Shown here in pieces: positions 36,971 through 44,521 of a stretch of 63,143 nucleotides of DNA. The position numbers and the translations under genes are program-made. Each line of letters begins with the position of its first letter. Position 1 is the first letter of the stretch. The DNA is from Alloscardovia macacae (GTDB taxonomy: Bacteria > Actinomycetota > Actinomycetes > Actinomycetales > Bifidobacteriaceae): assembly GCF_002259705.1 (NCBI RefSeq), contig NZ_MWWT01000006.1, positions 61 through 63,203 on the forward strand, in the 5' to 3' direction. The notes beneath the pieces are model-generated. The model saw only the letters and a program-made list of their open reading frames with translations, was not told the origin of the DNA and did not search any database.

Positions 36971-36982
36971 TGAACACTTATG
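36971..36982. promoter_or_regulatory. Repressor/integrase motif in the divergent promoter region
   Basis: TGAACACTTATG just upstream of the repressor gene is the reverse complement of part of the 35116/35168 repeats. The 150-bp divergent region (36953-37103) must hold both promoters, so this is a candidate operator. Confidence 0.4.
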
Positions 36983-37103
36983 GATAGTTATAACACGCTA
37001 ATATCACTTTTGGAGTTGACATAGATAAAAATGATATATACCATCGTTCATAACATATTCCGATAGCCGATATCGGAAAAGTATAGAAACGAGGTTAGAA
37101 CTC

Positions 37104-37301
37104 ATGCAAGAGTATATGACTCTAGAAGAGTCCGCGGAATACCTCCGCATAAGCCCATCCACACTACGAAGACTCATCCACAAGGGTGAAGCCCCTTACC
37201 AGTTCCGCCCAGCCGGCCGAAAAATGGTCTTCCGAAAAATCGATTTAGACATGTGGGCAAACAAGCGAGTACAGGAAGGAAAAAAGAATGACAAGCGCTA
37301 A
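37104..37301 (+). CDS. Excisionase-like helix-turn-helix protein
   Basis: A 65-aa MerR/AlpA-type DNA-binding domain: YMTLEESAEYLRISPSTLRRLIHKGEAPYQFRPAGRK, ending with the Trp of 'DLDMWANKR'. Such proteins direct excision or activate integrase promoters in islands and plasmids. RBS GAGG precedes the ATG by about ten bases. First gene of the rightward operon, overlapping the next gene by 14 bases. Confidence 0.82.
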   Translation: MQEYMTLEESAEYLRISPSTLRRLIHKGEAPYQFRPAGRKMVFRKIDLDMWANKRVQEGKKNDKR

Positions 37302-37815
37302 GGCAATCGAAGAGAGAGCAAATAACACAGCCTACACGCTGAACGTTGTCCGCGACTTTATACTATCGGCAGCGTTCGGAGAAGGAGGAGTGAACGCGGC
37401 AAGCGCGTACACGTGGCGGACCGCTAACGTGCTCGCCACATACGTGTACCTCGACCATTGCGGTATAGATCATCCGGCCGTAGAGTGCGTAGGAACTAAA
37501 GACATGCCCGCGTTCTTCATGACTGTGTTCGCTGCTGCACTCATGGATAAGTCCACTATGCGTGTCGGGGTCCAGGCCGACCCAGCTCAGAGCGTTATAC
37601 AGATACCTGAAACGCCCCAATATGATGTGAACCGGTATGAGAGTGCTCTCGGCCGCTTCCCCTTCTATCGCGAACTAAACGACCTCATGTACATGTATAG
37701 GCGCGTACATGAGAGCGCTCAGAGCAATGTGGATACTATACGCATTCAAAAAGACCCGTTCGACTATTGCATGCGCTTACTTGCCGAACGGGTCAGAGTC
37801 GAAACGATTAACTAA
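37288..37815 (+). CDS. Hypothetical protein of the integrated element (175 aa)
   Basis: No family recognised. Mostly helical-looking and soluble, with no signal peptide or membrane segment. AAGGAAAAAAGA precedes the ATG. It overlaps the excisionase gene and is followed 41 bases later by the RepA-like ATPase, so a role in replication or its control is plausible only by position. Confidence 0.6.
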   Translation: MTSAKAIEERANNTAYTLNVVRDFILSAAFGEGGVNAASAYTWRTANVLATYVYLDHCGIDHPAVECVGTKDMPAFFMTVFAAALMDKSTMRVGVQADPAQSVIQIPETPQYDVNRYESALGRFPFYRELNDLMYMYRRVHESAQSNVDTIRIQKDPFDYCMRLLAERVRVETIN

Positions 37816-37856
37816 ACCGCCCAACCCCGAGAAGTAGAAAGGAGACTACACCTATT

Positions 37857-39497
37857 ATGGTACATTTTGATGCGGATATAAACCCGTTTGAAGACGAACG
37901 GTATATACGAGAAGACGACGGGTATATAAATCCGTTCGAGAAGTATGTAGACCGTAGCGTGATTAGCAATGTCGATAGTAACGACATTGGGCGCGTGAAG
38001 CGGCTTAAGTTCACGCCAGCCAGCGAGGTGAAGACTAGTAAGCAGCACTATATAGACTTCCCGGCCTTTCCGCTCGACATGGTCACGCTCATATCGGGGC
38101 GCGCGGGCGTAGGTAAATCCACGTACGCGCTCTACAAGCTCGCGAGAGCCACAGAAGGCAGCCTAGAAGGCGACTATAAGGGCAAGCCTATAAACGTGGC
38201 TATTTTTGCTAAGGAAGATACTCAGAGCATGCAAAAAGCGCGCCTACAGGCAGCCGGGGCGAATCTGGAACACGTTTATTTTGGTGACGCTCAGAGCGTT
38301 GTGGATGGCGTGGCTGTGGAGAGTGATATAAGCATACCGGACGACCTTCCAGCTATCCGCCAGCTCATCGAAGACTACGACATACGCATGCTATGCATAG
38401 ACCCACTCAACAGTTATATGAGTGGGGACACGAATCGGAAGGACGATGTACGTAGAGCGTTAGATCCCCTCGCGCGCCTTGCTCAGCAGTGCCACGTGAG
38501 TATCCTCGGCATAGTTCACTTTAATAAGGGTGGCGGCTACGCGTCGGATAAGATGAGTGGCTCTCACGCGTTCAGAGACATAGCACGCTCCGTCCTCTTG
38601 GTTGCGAAGAATGACGAGACGGGCGAATGCGTCGTAACCCTCGATAAATCACAGTACACGCAATCCGGGCAGAATTGGAAGTTTAATCTCCAAGCCTGTG
38701 AGATACGTAGCGATGATGGCGAGCGTATGAGCGTGGCACGCGTGGCTAACGTGGAGGAGACGGACACGACTGTGAACGATGTTATCAATATTAACATTGC
38801 TCAAAGTTCCGACGCTGTAGCCGAAGCGCGAGACGAGTCCATGAGTGAAACACTCGAATTCCTTATAGATTTCCTACAAGAAAACGAGGGGCACGCGAGC
38901 ACGAAGGACATTAAAAAGGCGGGGCGCGAAGCCGGCTACGATTGGAAGCAGCTTACGAACGTGAAGAGTCGTAACCTCGACCGGATTAAGGTTACGCGCA
39001 CGTCTCAGCGCGGCTATGAGTGGGCGTTAACAAGCATGGTACAGACGTCTTTTGATGGTCTCAATAAAGCCAGTCTAGCTACTCACGAGGATAGTCTAGC
39101 TACTCATGCGAAAAACGAGGGGGAGAAGCTAGAACGCGAGCATTCGCAAGGGTTGAGCGACGTTTTTAGCTCTAGCTACTCAGCTACTCAAGAACATGAG
39201 AAGCCTCTAGCTACTCACATTCTCACAGACGGTGAGAAGCTAGAAAACTCCAGTATTTCCAACACGTCTAGCTTCTCACAGCCTAAAAGTAGCCAGAATG
39301 TCGTGAGTAGCCAGAACGTCGAGGATTTAGACGAGTGGGAGAAGACTCTACCGGCTTACGCTAGTGACCTCGACTACTCGACTCTCACCGTGTCACAGCT
39401 CGACCACTTGGCCGCGCATAAGCCGGGACTATGGGCGCAAAAAGCGCGCGACGAGAAGAAGCATCGTAGCCAGTTAGCAACTGTAGAAAACAACTAA
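37857..39497 (+). CDS. RepA/RecA-like AAA ATPase (replicative helicase-like)
   Basis: A 546-aa ATPase. Walker A GRAGVGKST at 81-89, a second conserved block INVAIFAKEDTQSM (plasmid RepA motif 1a), Walker B IRMLCIDPLNSYMSGD, and the motif 3/4 region SILGIVHFNKGGG...SGSHAFRDIARSVLLV are those of RSF1010 RepA-like hexameric helicases (AAA_25). The C-terminus has a winged-helix-like part and then a Ser/Glu-rich tail with a repeated SLATHEDSLATH motif. I infer a role in copying the excised element. AAAGGAGAC lies 12 bases before the ATG, slightly far. Confidence 0.82.
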   Translation: MVHFDADINPFEDERYIREDDGYINPFEKYVDRSVISNVDSNDIGRVKRLKFTPASEVKTSKQHYIDFPAFPLDMVTLISGRAGVGKSTYALYKLARATEGSLEGDYKGKPINVAIFAKEDTQSMQKARLQAAGANLEHVYFGDAQSVVDGVAVESDISIPDDLPAIRQLIEDYDIRMLCIDPLNSYMSGDTNRKDDVRRALDPLARLAQQCHVSILGIVHFNKGGGYASDKMSGSHAFRDIARSVLLVAKNDETGECVVTLDKSQYTQSGQNWKFNLQACEIRSDDGERMSVARVANVEETDTTVNDVININIAQSSDAVAEARDESMSETLEFLIDFLQENEGHASTKDIKKAGREAGYDWKQLTNVKSRNLDRIKVTRTSQRGYEWALTSMVQTSFDGLNKASLATHEDSLATHAKNEGEKLEREHSQGLSDVFSSSYSATQEHEKPLATHILTDGEKLENSSISNTSSFSQPKSSQNVVSSQNVEDLDEWEKTLPAYASDLDYSTLTVSQLDHLAAHKPGLWAQKARDEKKHRSQLATVENN

Positions 39498-39541
39498 CCC
39501 ACCACACTACTTTGTAGGATACACACAAAAGGATTATAGCT

Positions 39542-40015
39542 ATGACGAACATAGTTAACGAGCCGGCCACGAGCAGCCAAGCCACGGCAAACGACGGCGA
39601 GCCGCTCGAATTTCATCTAGCGCCCCACGGCACAGCCTTCGCCCTGTGCGGCAAGCTCATCCCGCTAGAAACGACCGTACAGGCCAGTGGGACGGCCGAA
39701 GCGATGGACATGGGTACTATATGCCCACTCTGTGAGTTGGAGCGTGACATGCTCGCGAGCGAAGGCCACTACATGGGTCTGACCGTCTCACAGTCGAAGC
39801 AGCGGGACATGTTTACCGTCTTCGTGCTCACGTTCGCGAAGGCGAGTATGAACGAGTACGTGCATGCTGTCGAGGATGTTTCTCTCTGCTCGCGTATTTG
39901 CGAGGGCAACATAAGTATTAGTGATGTTGAGCGTCTCGCTCAGTATGCTCGCGTGGACACTATGGCACTCATGGCATTGTTCGCGCAAAAGATTTCCACA
40001 AACAACAAGGAATAA
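39542..40015 (+). CDS. Hypothetical protein with CxxC motif (157 aa)
   Basis: No family recognised. The middle has Cys36 in FALCGK and a CPLCELERDML motif about 30 residues later, which could bind zinc with neighbouring His; the C-terminal half is helical. AAAGGA stands about nine bases before the ATG. It belongs to the element's rightward operon. Confidence 0.6.
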   Translation: MTNIVNEPATSSQATANDGEPLEFHLAPHGTAFALCGKLIPLETTVQASGTAEAMDMGTICPLCELERDMLASEGHYMGLTVSQSKQRDMFTVFVLTFAKASMNEYVHAVEDVSLCSRICEGNISISDVERLAQYARVDTMALMALFAQKISTNNKE

Positions 40016-40031
40016 GGAAGGAAAAAGAAAA

Positions 40032-40247
40032 ATGAAAGCAAAGAACATGCCTAATCTCGGCGACTTCGATACGATGAAGTTTCTCGCTGAGGTTGATGTA
40101 GAGGAAGCGCATAAGAAGCTTCTGAAAGCACGCTACATGGTGATGAAGTATGAGCGTGTGGAAGCTCAGTGCCGTCAAGTGCTCGCGAACATTATCGCGG
40201 AAGAGTATCGGCGTAGAGAGGAGGAGGAAGCCAAGTATGCAGCCTAA
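40032..40247 (+). CDS. Small hypothetical helical protein (71 aa)
   Basis: Starts at the ATG at 40032 behind AAGGAAGGAAAAAG. The product is charged and helical (EEAHKKLLKARYMVMKYERVEAQ...EEYRRREEEEAKYAA), with no known family. It overlaps the next frame by 11 bases. Confidence 0.6.
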   Translation: MKAKNMPNLGDFDTMKFLAEVDVEEAHKKLLKARYMVMKYERVEAQCRQVLANIIAEEYRRREEEEAKYAA

Positions 40248-40470
40248 CGAACTTACTCACACCGTTTTACCGGCTGACCTCGCTCAGAGTATCCTCGACC
40301 GGCTCGAAACTACGCCAGCCGAGCCGGTGAAAAGGAAGCGCAAGCGTCGCCATAAGACAACCGCCCAGCGCATGCGCAAGCTGAAAGAGCGTATAGCAAT
40401 GCTCGAAGAAACGAACCGCGCTTATGCGCAAGCCTTAGAAAACATAGAAAGGATAGCCCACAATGCCTAA
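40237..40470 (+). CDS. Small basic coiled-coil protein (77 aa)
   Basis: ATG at 40237 behind GGAGGAGG. The middle is a dense basic patch (KRKRKRRHKTTAQRMRKLKERI) followed by a short coiled coil (AMLEETNRAYAQALENIERI), so nucleic-acid binding is likely. It overlaps both neighbours (11 and 8 bases). Function unknown. Confidence 0.6.
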   Translation: MQPNELTHTVLPADLAQSILDRLETTPAEPVKRKRKRRHKTTAQRMRKLKERIAMLEETNRAYAQALENIERIAHNA

Positions 40471-41206
40471 CGAGACTATAGCCCCTCAGGACTCCGTAAA
40501 CGCCCCACAGGCAGACGAAACCACGCCACGCGTGGAAGAAGCCACGGCAGACTCTCACGAGCCTGTAGAAGGCGCAGAACGGTCTAAAGCGAACGAGGAA
40601 GCAAAACGCTACCGGCTGAAAGCCAAAGAGCTAAAAAACCAGCTCGCCAACATGCAGACTGCTAGCCGTCTCGCCCTCGACAAAGCCGCGAAGGAGCGCG
40701 ACCAGATAGCGGAAGAACGAGATCAGGCATACAAGCAAATAGGCGAACTCAGCGAAGCTATGGACGAGCTGAAGTATAGAACGCTCGCCATGCAGATTAA
40801 AGCCGTTAATGCGCTCGTGGATAACGGTGTGAGTCTCTCGCCGTCAGGCTTGCCGATGGCCGGGCGGCGCTCATGGGGGTACACAGACAAGGCACACTAT
40901 AGTATGGAAGTCATCGACCCCGAAGCGTTAGAACAATGGTTAGCAGACCCGAGCAACCTCCGTAAAGTGGAGGTTGACACGAAAACCGGTCTAAGCGTGG
41001 ACGAACTTCTAGCACTCTCGCCTAAGCGGTTGAACACGCTCATAGCGAAACACCTGTATGCGAATGCTCGCTATATGATGAAGCTTATTCAGCCAAGCAA
41101 AGCAAGCGGGCTAACCATACACGAAGCCACGCGCTCGCACGGTCTACAAGCGTCGAACATGGGCTACATGTTTGACCGTATGAAGTCCGGTGAAGCCTAC
41201 TGGTAG
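40463..41206 (+). CDS. Coiled-coil protein, possible capsid scaffold (247 aa)
   Basis: An acidic N-terminus is followed by a strong coiled coil (about residues 40-110: SKANEEAKRYRLKAKELKNQL...AKERDQIAEERDQAYKQIGEL) and a C-terminal helical domain. Scaffolding proteins of HK97-type phages often have this build and lie directly before the capsid gene, as here. The assignment is positional; sequence similarity is not recognised. A terminator-like hairpin separates it from the capsid gene. Confidence 0.5.
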   Translation: MPNETIAPQDSVNAPQADETTPRVEEATADSHEPVEGAERSKANEEAKRYRLKAKELKNQLANMQTASRLALDKAAKERDQIAEERDQAYKQIGELSEAMDELKYRTLAMQIKAVNALVDNGVSLSPSGLPMAGRRSWGYTDKAHYSMEVIDPEALEQWLADPSNLRKVEVDTKTGLSVDELLALSPKRLNTLIAKHLYANARYMMKLIQPSKASGLTIHEATRSHGLQASNMGYMFDRMKSGEAYW

Positions 41207-41230
41207 GCCAATCATGCTAAACTAGAGGTT

Positions 41231-41253
41231 AGAAGACGCGTGATGTGTCTTCT
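41231..41253 (+). other. Small hairpin after the scaffold-like gene
   Basis: AGAAGAC pairs with GTCTTCT across nine bases. It directly precedes the larger hairpin at 41264 and may be part of one leader structure for the capsid gene. Confidence 0.35.
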
Positions 41254-41263
41254 GCCAGCTTAA

Positions 41264-41317
41264 CGCCCGTGGCGTACTGAAGAGTATTAACCCAGTACCC
41301 CACGGGCGCTACTTTTT
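41264..41317 (+). terminator. Terminator-like hairpin between scaffold-like and capsid genes
   Basis: CGCCCGTGG-c-GTACTG pairs with CAGTAC-c-CCACGGGCG (one internal mismatch), followed shortly by TTTTT. It ends 46 bases before the capsid ATG, so it could attenuate capsid expression. Antitermination by a helper phage is a possible release mechanism (inference). Confidence 0.6.
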
Positions 41318-41363
41318 GCCCGTCAACGAAGAGGGTACACACATCTGAAAGGAACACAAAAAC

Positions 41364-42200
41364 ATGAGTCTCTCAACACTCATCAACAACGAAGCAGCGT
41401 TCAAAAATGCGACTGCTATAGCTCCAGTAGAAGCCATTCCGTCAGCTCTCATCATGACCCACTCGACCGTAATGGCGAACATCGAAGGCGACCAGCCAAC
41501 CGCGCGCATAGCCTACGTGAGCGTAGACCCAACGGCCGAGATAACCGCGGAAGGCGCTCAGATAAACGAAAGCCAGCCAACCATCAGCGAACTCGTCGTA
41601 GGAACACAGAAAGTCGCCGAACTCACCGTAATAACGAACGAAGCGTATAGACATGATTACGTGCCCGAGCTCATCGGCAATAGCCTGAGCAAGGCTATAA
41701 CCGCCAAGGCGGACACGCTCTTCCTCGGCGCTCCAGCAAGCGAGGATAGCGAAAAGGCTAACCACGTGACCGGCCTAGTAAACTACAAGGGTATCGTAGA
41801 CGGGGGGACTCTCGATGGGTCTCTCGACGCCATCATAGACACCATGAGCATAATAGCCGCAAACGGGGGAACGCCATCGAACATTGTCATGGGCTTCGAC
41901 GCGTGGGCGGTCTTGCTCAAGCTCAAGGGTGCAGACAAGCGCGCCATAATCAGCCCGGACGTGGCCAACTCGGCCGAGCCTATGTTGTTCGGTGTGCCTG
42001 TGACTCTCTCGAACCGCTGCCCGGCTAAGACTATTCTCATACTCGACTCTAGCGAGATTATTAGCGCCGTCGGCGAAGTACAGGCAGCCACAAGCTCCGA
42101 ACGCTACTTCGAGAACGATAGTATCGGACTCCGCGCCACATTCCGCTTCGGCTATGGTATCCTCCACCCGAACCGCGTGGCAAAGATAGCCGTAGCATAG
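41364..42200 (+). CDS. HK97-fold major capsid protein
   Basis: A 278-aa protein matching the Phage_capsid family pattern: INESQPTISELVVGTQKVAELTVITNEAYRHDYVPELIGNSLSKAITAKADTLFLGA, later GTPSNIVMGFDAWAVLLKLKGADKR and the C-terminal ENDSIGLRATFRFGYGILHPN. It lacks the long N-terminal delta domain, which fits use of a separate scaffold. It is the last gene of the element, behind a good GAAAGGA box and a terminator-like hairpin. Without terminase or portal, it would have to use a helper phage's packaging proteins, or it may form non-phage shells. Confidence 0.82.
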   Translation: MSLSTLINNEAAFKNATAIAPVEAIPSALIMTHSTVMANIEGDQPTARIAYVSVDPTAEITAEGAQINESQPTISELVVGTQKVAELTVITNEAYRHDYVPELIGNSLSKAITAKADTLFLGAPASEDSEKANHVTGLVNYKGIVDGGTLDGSLDAIIDTMSIIAANGGTPSNIVMGFDAWAVLLKLKGADKRAIISPDVANSAEPMLFGVPVTLSNRCPAKTILILDSSEIISAVGEVQAATSSERYFENDSIGLRATFRFGYGILHPNRVAKIAVA

Positions 42201-42218
42201 AGCTAGTTAACGTGGGGA

Positions 42219-42244
42219 AGCCACCCCACCCGTTTGGGGTGGCT
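42219..42244 (+). terminator. Terminator after the capsid gene
   Basis: AGCCACCCCA pairs with TGGGGTGGCT over a short loop, 19 bases past the capsid stop. The T-run is poor (GTTC), but position and stem strength suit a terminator. Confidence 0.6.
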
Positions 42245-42721
42245 GTTCACCCGGCGCATAGCGCTGTTTTACCCCCATAGTTTGCTTATCGGGACACCCT
42301 GAACGGGTCATAGGCTCACAGCGTTTCCCGGTAACGTTTCGTTATCGAGTTCATGATCCTAAATAATAGTTAGGGTCACATGAGTTCACTATTACTTAAC
42401 TCATCGCCCTATGTATTCCTTAGCCCGTGATGTAACTAATGGTTACGGCATGCCGTCGGTATTGCCGACCCCACGGGGGTATGCCCGGGTGGGGTGGTGG
42501 TCTGCCACCTCGGGCAAAGGGCTTAAATCTCCCCAAAAACAAGCAGTAGCGTAACCATAGGCCGAGGGGGGTAGCGTAACACGACCCCCCTAGAGTGTTA
42601 CGAGAGATTTTATACCCGTCTCTATTAATCCATTGTTATAAAATGTTATAGAGATGTTATAGAGAAGTGTTATTTTTCTTTTTTCTTCGCTTGAAACCCT
42701 AGTGTTTAAGCCACATCTCAG
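42245..42721. other. Non-coding right end of the integrated element (candidate origin or packaging site)
   Basis: No gene is seen. The stretch holds several short repeats: TAGCGTAAC occurs twice (near 42547 and 42571) and GTGTTACGA, complementary to part of it, near 42596; GTAACG-type and TTACGG motifs and a GGTAACGTTTCGTTATC inverted pair lie further left. GTTATAGAGATGTTATAGAG at 42648 matches the left end. Iteron-like repeats beside a RepA-type gene suggest a replication origin; a pac/cos site is the alternative. Confidence 0.45.
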
Positions 42722-42747
42722 TGGAGCGGATGACGGGAGTCGAACCC
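42722..42747. mobile_element. Right attachment site within tRNA-Gly
   Basis: The 26-bp core identical to 35076-35101. It lies in the 3' part of the intact tRNA-Gly gene, so integration preserved the tRNA on this side and left only the 3' fragment on the other. Confidence 0.9.
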
Positions 42748-42795
42748 GCCTCTAGAGCTTGGGAAGCTCTCATTCTACCGATGAACTACATCCGC
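42722..42795 (-). tRNA. tRNA-Gly (anticodon CCC)
   Basis: The minus strand gives GCGGATG...CATCCGC-T-CCA. The anticodon arm AGAGC-TTCCCAA-GCTCT contains anticodon CCC. CCA is encoded. It is the integration target of the 7.65-kb element. Confidence 0.95.
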
Positions 42796-42796
42796 G

Positions 42797-42830
42797 CACG
42801 TGCTTCTCAAAAGTGCACACGAAGCACGTG
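42797..42830 (-). other. 10-bp hairpin between the ABC-2 operon and tRNA-Gly
   Basis: CACGTGCTTC pairs with GAAGCACGTG across 14 bases, directly upstream of the tRNA and 60 bases past the permease stop. Without a T-run it is a weak terminator; it may help end the ABC operon or mark a processing point before the tRNA. Confidence 0.4.
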
Positions 42831-42890
42831 ATTAGTGTAACACCTCCTCGGAAAAAACGCGACGCGTGTTTTCCAGTATTTTTCCGTTCT

Positions 42891-43739
42891 CTAGAATCCC
42901 AGTGATGAGAGCGTCCCGCGCTGGCGCTGCACTGCGAGACTTACACGCCACAGCACATAGCCGAGAAGGCACCACGCTACCCCTGAAATGAGCGTCAGGC
43001 CGAGAGAACCCACCCACGCATTTGCGTTATTCAGCACGACAGCTCTCGCAGCGTCGGTCACATGCGGTAGAGGAAGAACGCCGAACACGGAGCGAAGCAC
43101 CCGAGGAAAGACACTCATAGGAGCTATCATTCCGCCTATTATAGGGAGAAATGCAGCGAGGATATTCGGGATAGTATACATATCTCGCGTCAGCAAGCTC
43201 ACTGCCGCCACGCACACTGCGAAACCACAGGATGCGAGGATGGAGACGATGAGCGTAAGAAGCAGCTCTCCATATTGGAGGCTCAGAAGAGACCGAGCGT
43301 CCACAAGCAGCACTGTTACGAAGAAGGTAACGATGCTACTAACCGTAGTAATGCCCACCAGAGCACCTACGCGCCCTAACCATATCATCAGAGACGACTT
43401 CGGAGCAAAGATAACGTAAACGAGCGTCCCTTCGAATCTATCCCATGCGAGCGCTTCGGATACAGCCATACTCGTAGAGACTGCACACGCGCCGAATACT
43501 GCCGCATACGTCGCCTCCATAAGCTGCTGTCCCGATGCTTGCCCATGCTGCACCGCTAAATCTTCCCACGTGAGCACTCCCGAAAACAGTATGTACAGAA
43601 GGGTGGAGAGAAGTGGCTCTACGACCATCCTCATCATGGCCGTCTGCCAGGAACTTAAGCTCGGCATGCCATTCACAGCTATGCGCACTCCTATGCGGAA
43701 GCTCGTCCAGATTCGAGATTTTTTTATCATCATTCTCAT
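42891..43739 (-). CDS. ABC-2 type transporter permease (second)
   Basis: Integral-membrane subunit of 282 aa with six hydrophobic segments in the ABC-2 arrangement (SSWQTAMMRMVVEPLLSTLLYILFSGVLT at the start; IPNILAAFLPIIGGMIAPMSVFPRVL, then PLPHVTDAARA near helix 5). Its start overlaps the stop of the first permease gene as ATGA. Last gene of the peptide/TPR/ABC operon. It presumably forms a heterodimer with the other permease to export a peptide or lipid-linked substrate. Confidence 0.82.
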   Translation of the reverse strand: MRMMIKKSRIWTSFRIGVRIAVNGMPSLSSWQTAMMRMVVEPLLSTLLYILFSGVLTWEDLAVQHGQASGQQLMEATYAAVFGACAVSTSMAVSEALAWDRFEGTLVYVIFAPKSSLMIWLGRVGALVGITTVSSIVTFFVTVLLVDARSLLSLQYGELLLTLIVSILASCGFAVCVAAVSLLTRDMYTIPNILAAFLPIIGGMIAPMSVFPRVLRSVFGVLPLPHVTDAARAVVLNNANAWVGSLGLTLISGVAWCLLGYVLWRVSLAVQRQRGTLSSLGF

Positions 43740-44521
43740 AGCAGGTTCAGACTCCCCTCCTGAATGGCTTTACGCAGAATAATGTGCATCATGCGCTGCG
43801 CTATGATCATGTAAACCACAGTGAGCAGGATGCTGAGCGCAGAAAATCCCACGACTTCTGCAGATAGCGTCGATGCATGCGCTACACGCACAGCGGATGT
43901 CAGAGGATGAAAAAGCGCTATACCTCGCACTACCCCTGGCAGACTATCTGTATTCGCTACTATTCCAGACAGCATCCAGATAGGTAAGAGGATGAGTGGC
44001 TCATAGACTGTAGCCCTACTAAACAGAACGAAAAGCCCTGCCAGAAGTGCCGCAGATGCCACGCACGCGAGCACTGCCAGACAGTACCCGAACAGCTGTA
44101 GCCCTGCGACAGGAACGAAGCGTGCTTTCAGTACACTTTCCGTCACCCAGGAGACCGGCACGCCCACGCATCCGAGCATGGCCGCTGCTGCTACGATCGG
44201 GAGAAAAACCTGCGCAGGTGGAACTACACTCGTCGCCAGATACTGTAACGTACCTACGTATCTCTGGTAACCTATGATTCCCACTGCCAGCGTAGTGGAT
44301 GACCATAAGCCAGCCATCGACGCATCCACCCATGCAGGCGCAGCCACACTCACACCACCAGACTGTGCTCCTCCAGCATCTGCTACAGCTTTCATGAGCA
44401 GAAAGCACAGCGGTGTCAGTACGGCGTTCATCATGAAAAACGACGTATGCGCTAAACTCTTAAGCTGGAACGCGCACCCGCGCGTATACCCCCGTATAGG
44501 GTCTTTCACTTTCGCTTCCAT
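43736..44521 (-). CDS. ABC-2 type transporter permease (first)
   Basis: Membrane subunit of 261 aa with about six hydrophobic segments (FFMMNAVLTPLCFLLMKAVADA, VFLPIVAAAAMLGCVGVPVSW, LAVLACVASAALLAGLFVLF, EPLILLPIWMLSGIVA, GIALFHPLTSAVRVAHA). The pattern before helix 6 (P-L-T-x-A-V-R) is typical of ABC-2 exporters. The start overlaps the ATPase stop by one base (TGATG). Confidence 0.82.
   Translation of the reverse strand: MEAKVKDPIRGYTRGCAFQLKSLAHTSFFMMNAVLTPLCFLLMKAVADAGGAQSGGVSVAAPAWVDASMAGLWSSTTLAVGIIGYQRYVGTLQYLATSVVPPAQVFLPIVAAAAMLGCVGVPVSWVTESVLKARFVPVAGLQLFGYCLAVLACVASAALLAGLFVLFSRATVYEPLILLPIWMLSGIVANTDSLPGVVRGIALFHPLTSAVRVAHASTLSAEVVGFSALSILLTVVYMIIAQRMMHIILRKAIQEGSLNLL

Larger units (their letters stand above)
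35102..42747. mobile_element. 7.65-kb integrated element with capsid gene (phage satellite-like), in tRNA-Gly(CCC)
   Basis: Bounded by 26-bp direct repeats of the tRNA 3' end. On the minus strand it carries integrase and an XRE-type repressor; on the plus strand a divergent set: excisionase-like HTH, a 175-aa protein, RepA-like ATPase, three small proteins, a coiled-coil protein and an HK97-type capsid protein. No terminase, portal, protease, tail or lysis genes are present and little room is left for them. The layout matches phage-inducible islands (divergent int/regulator and xis/rep modules), but here with its own capsid protein. Confidence 0.85.
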
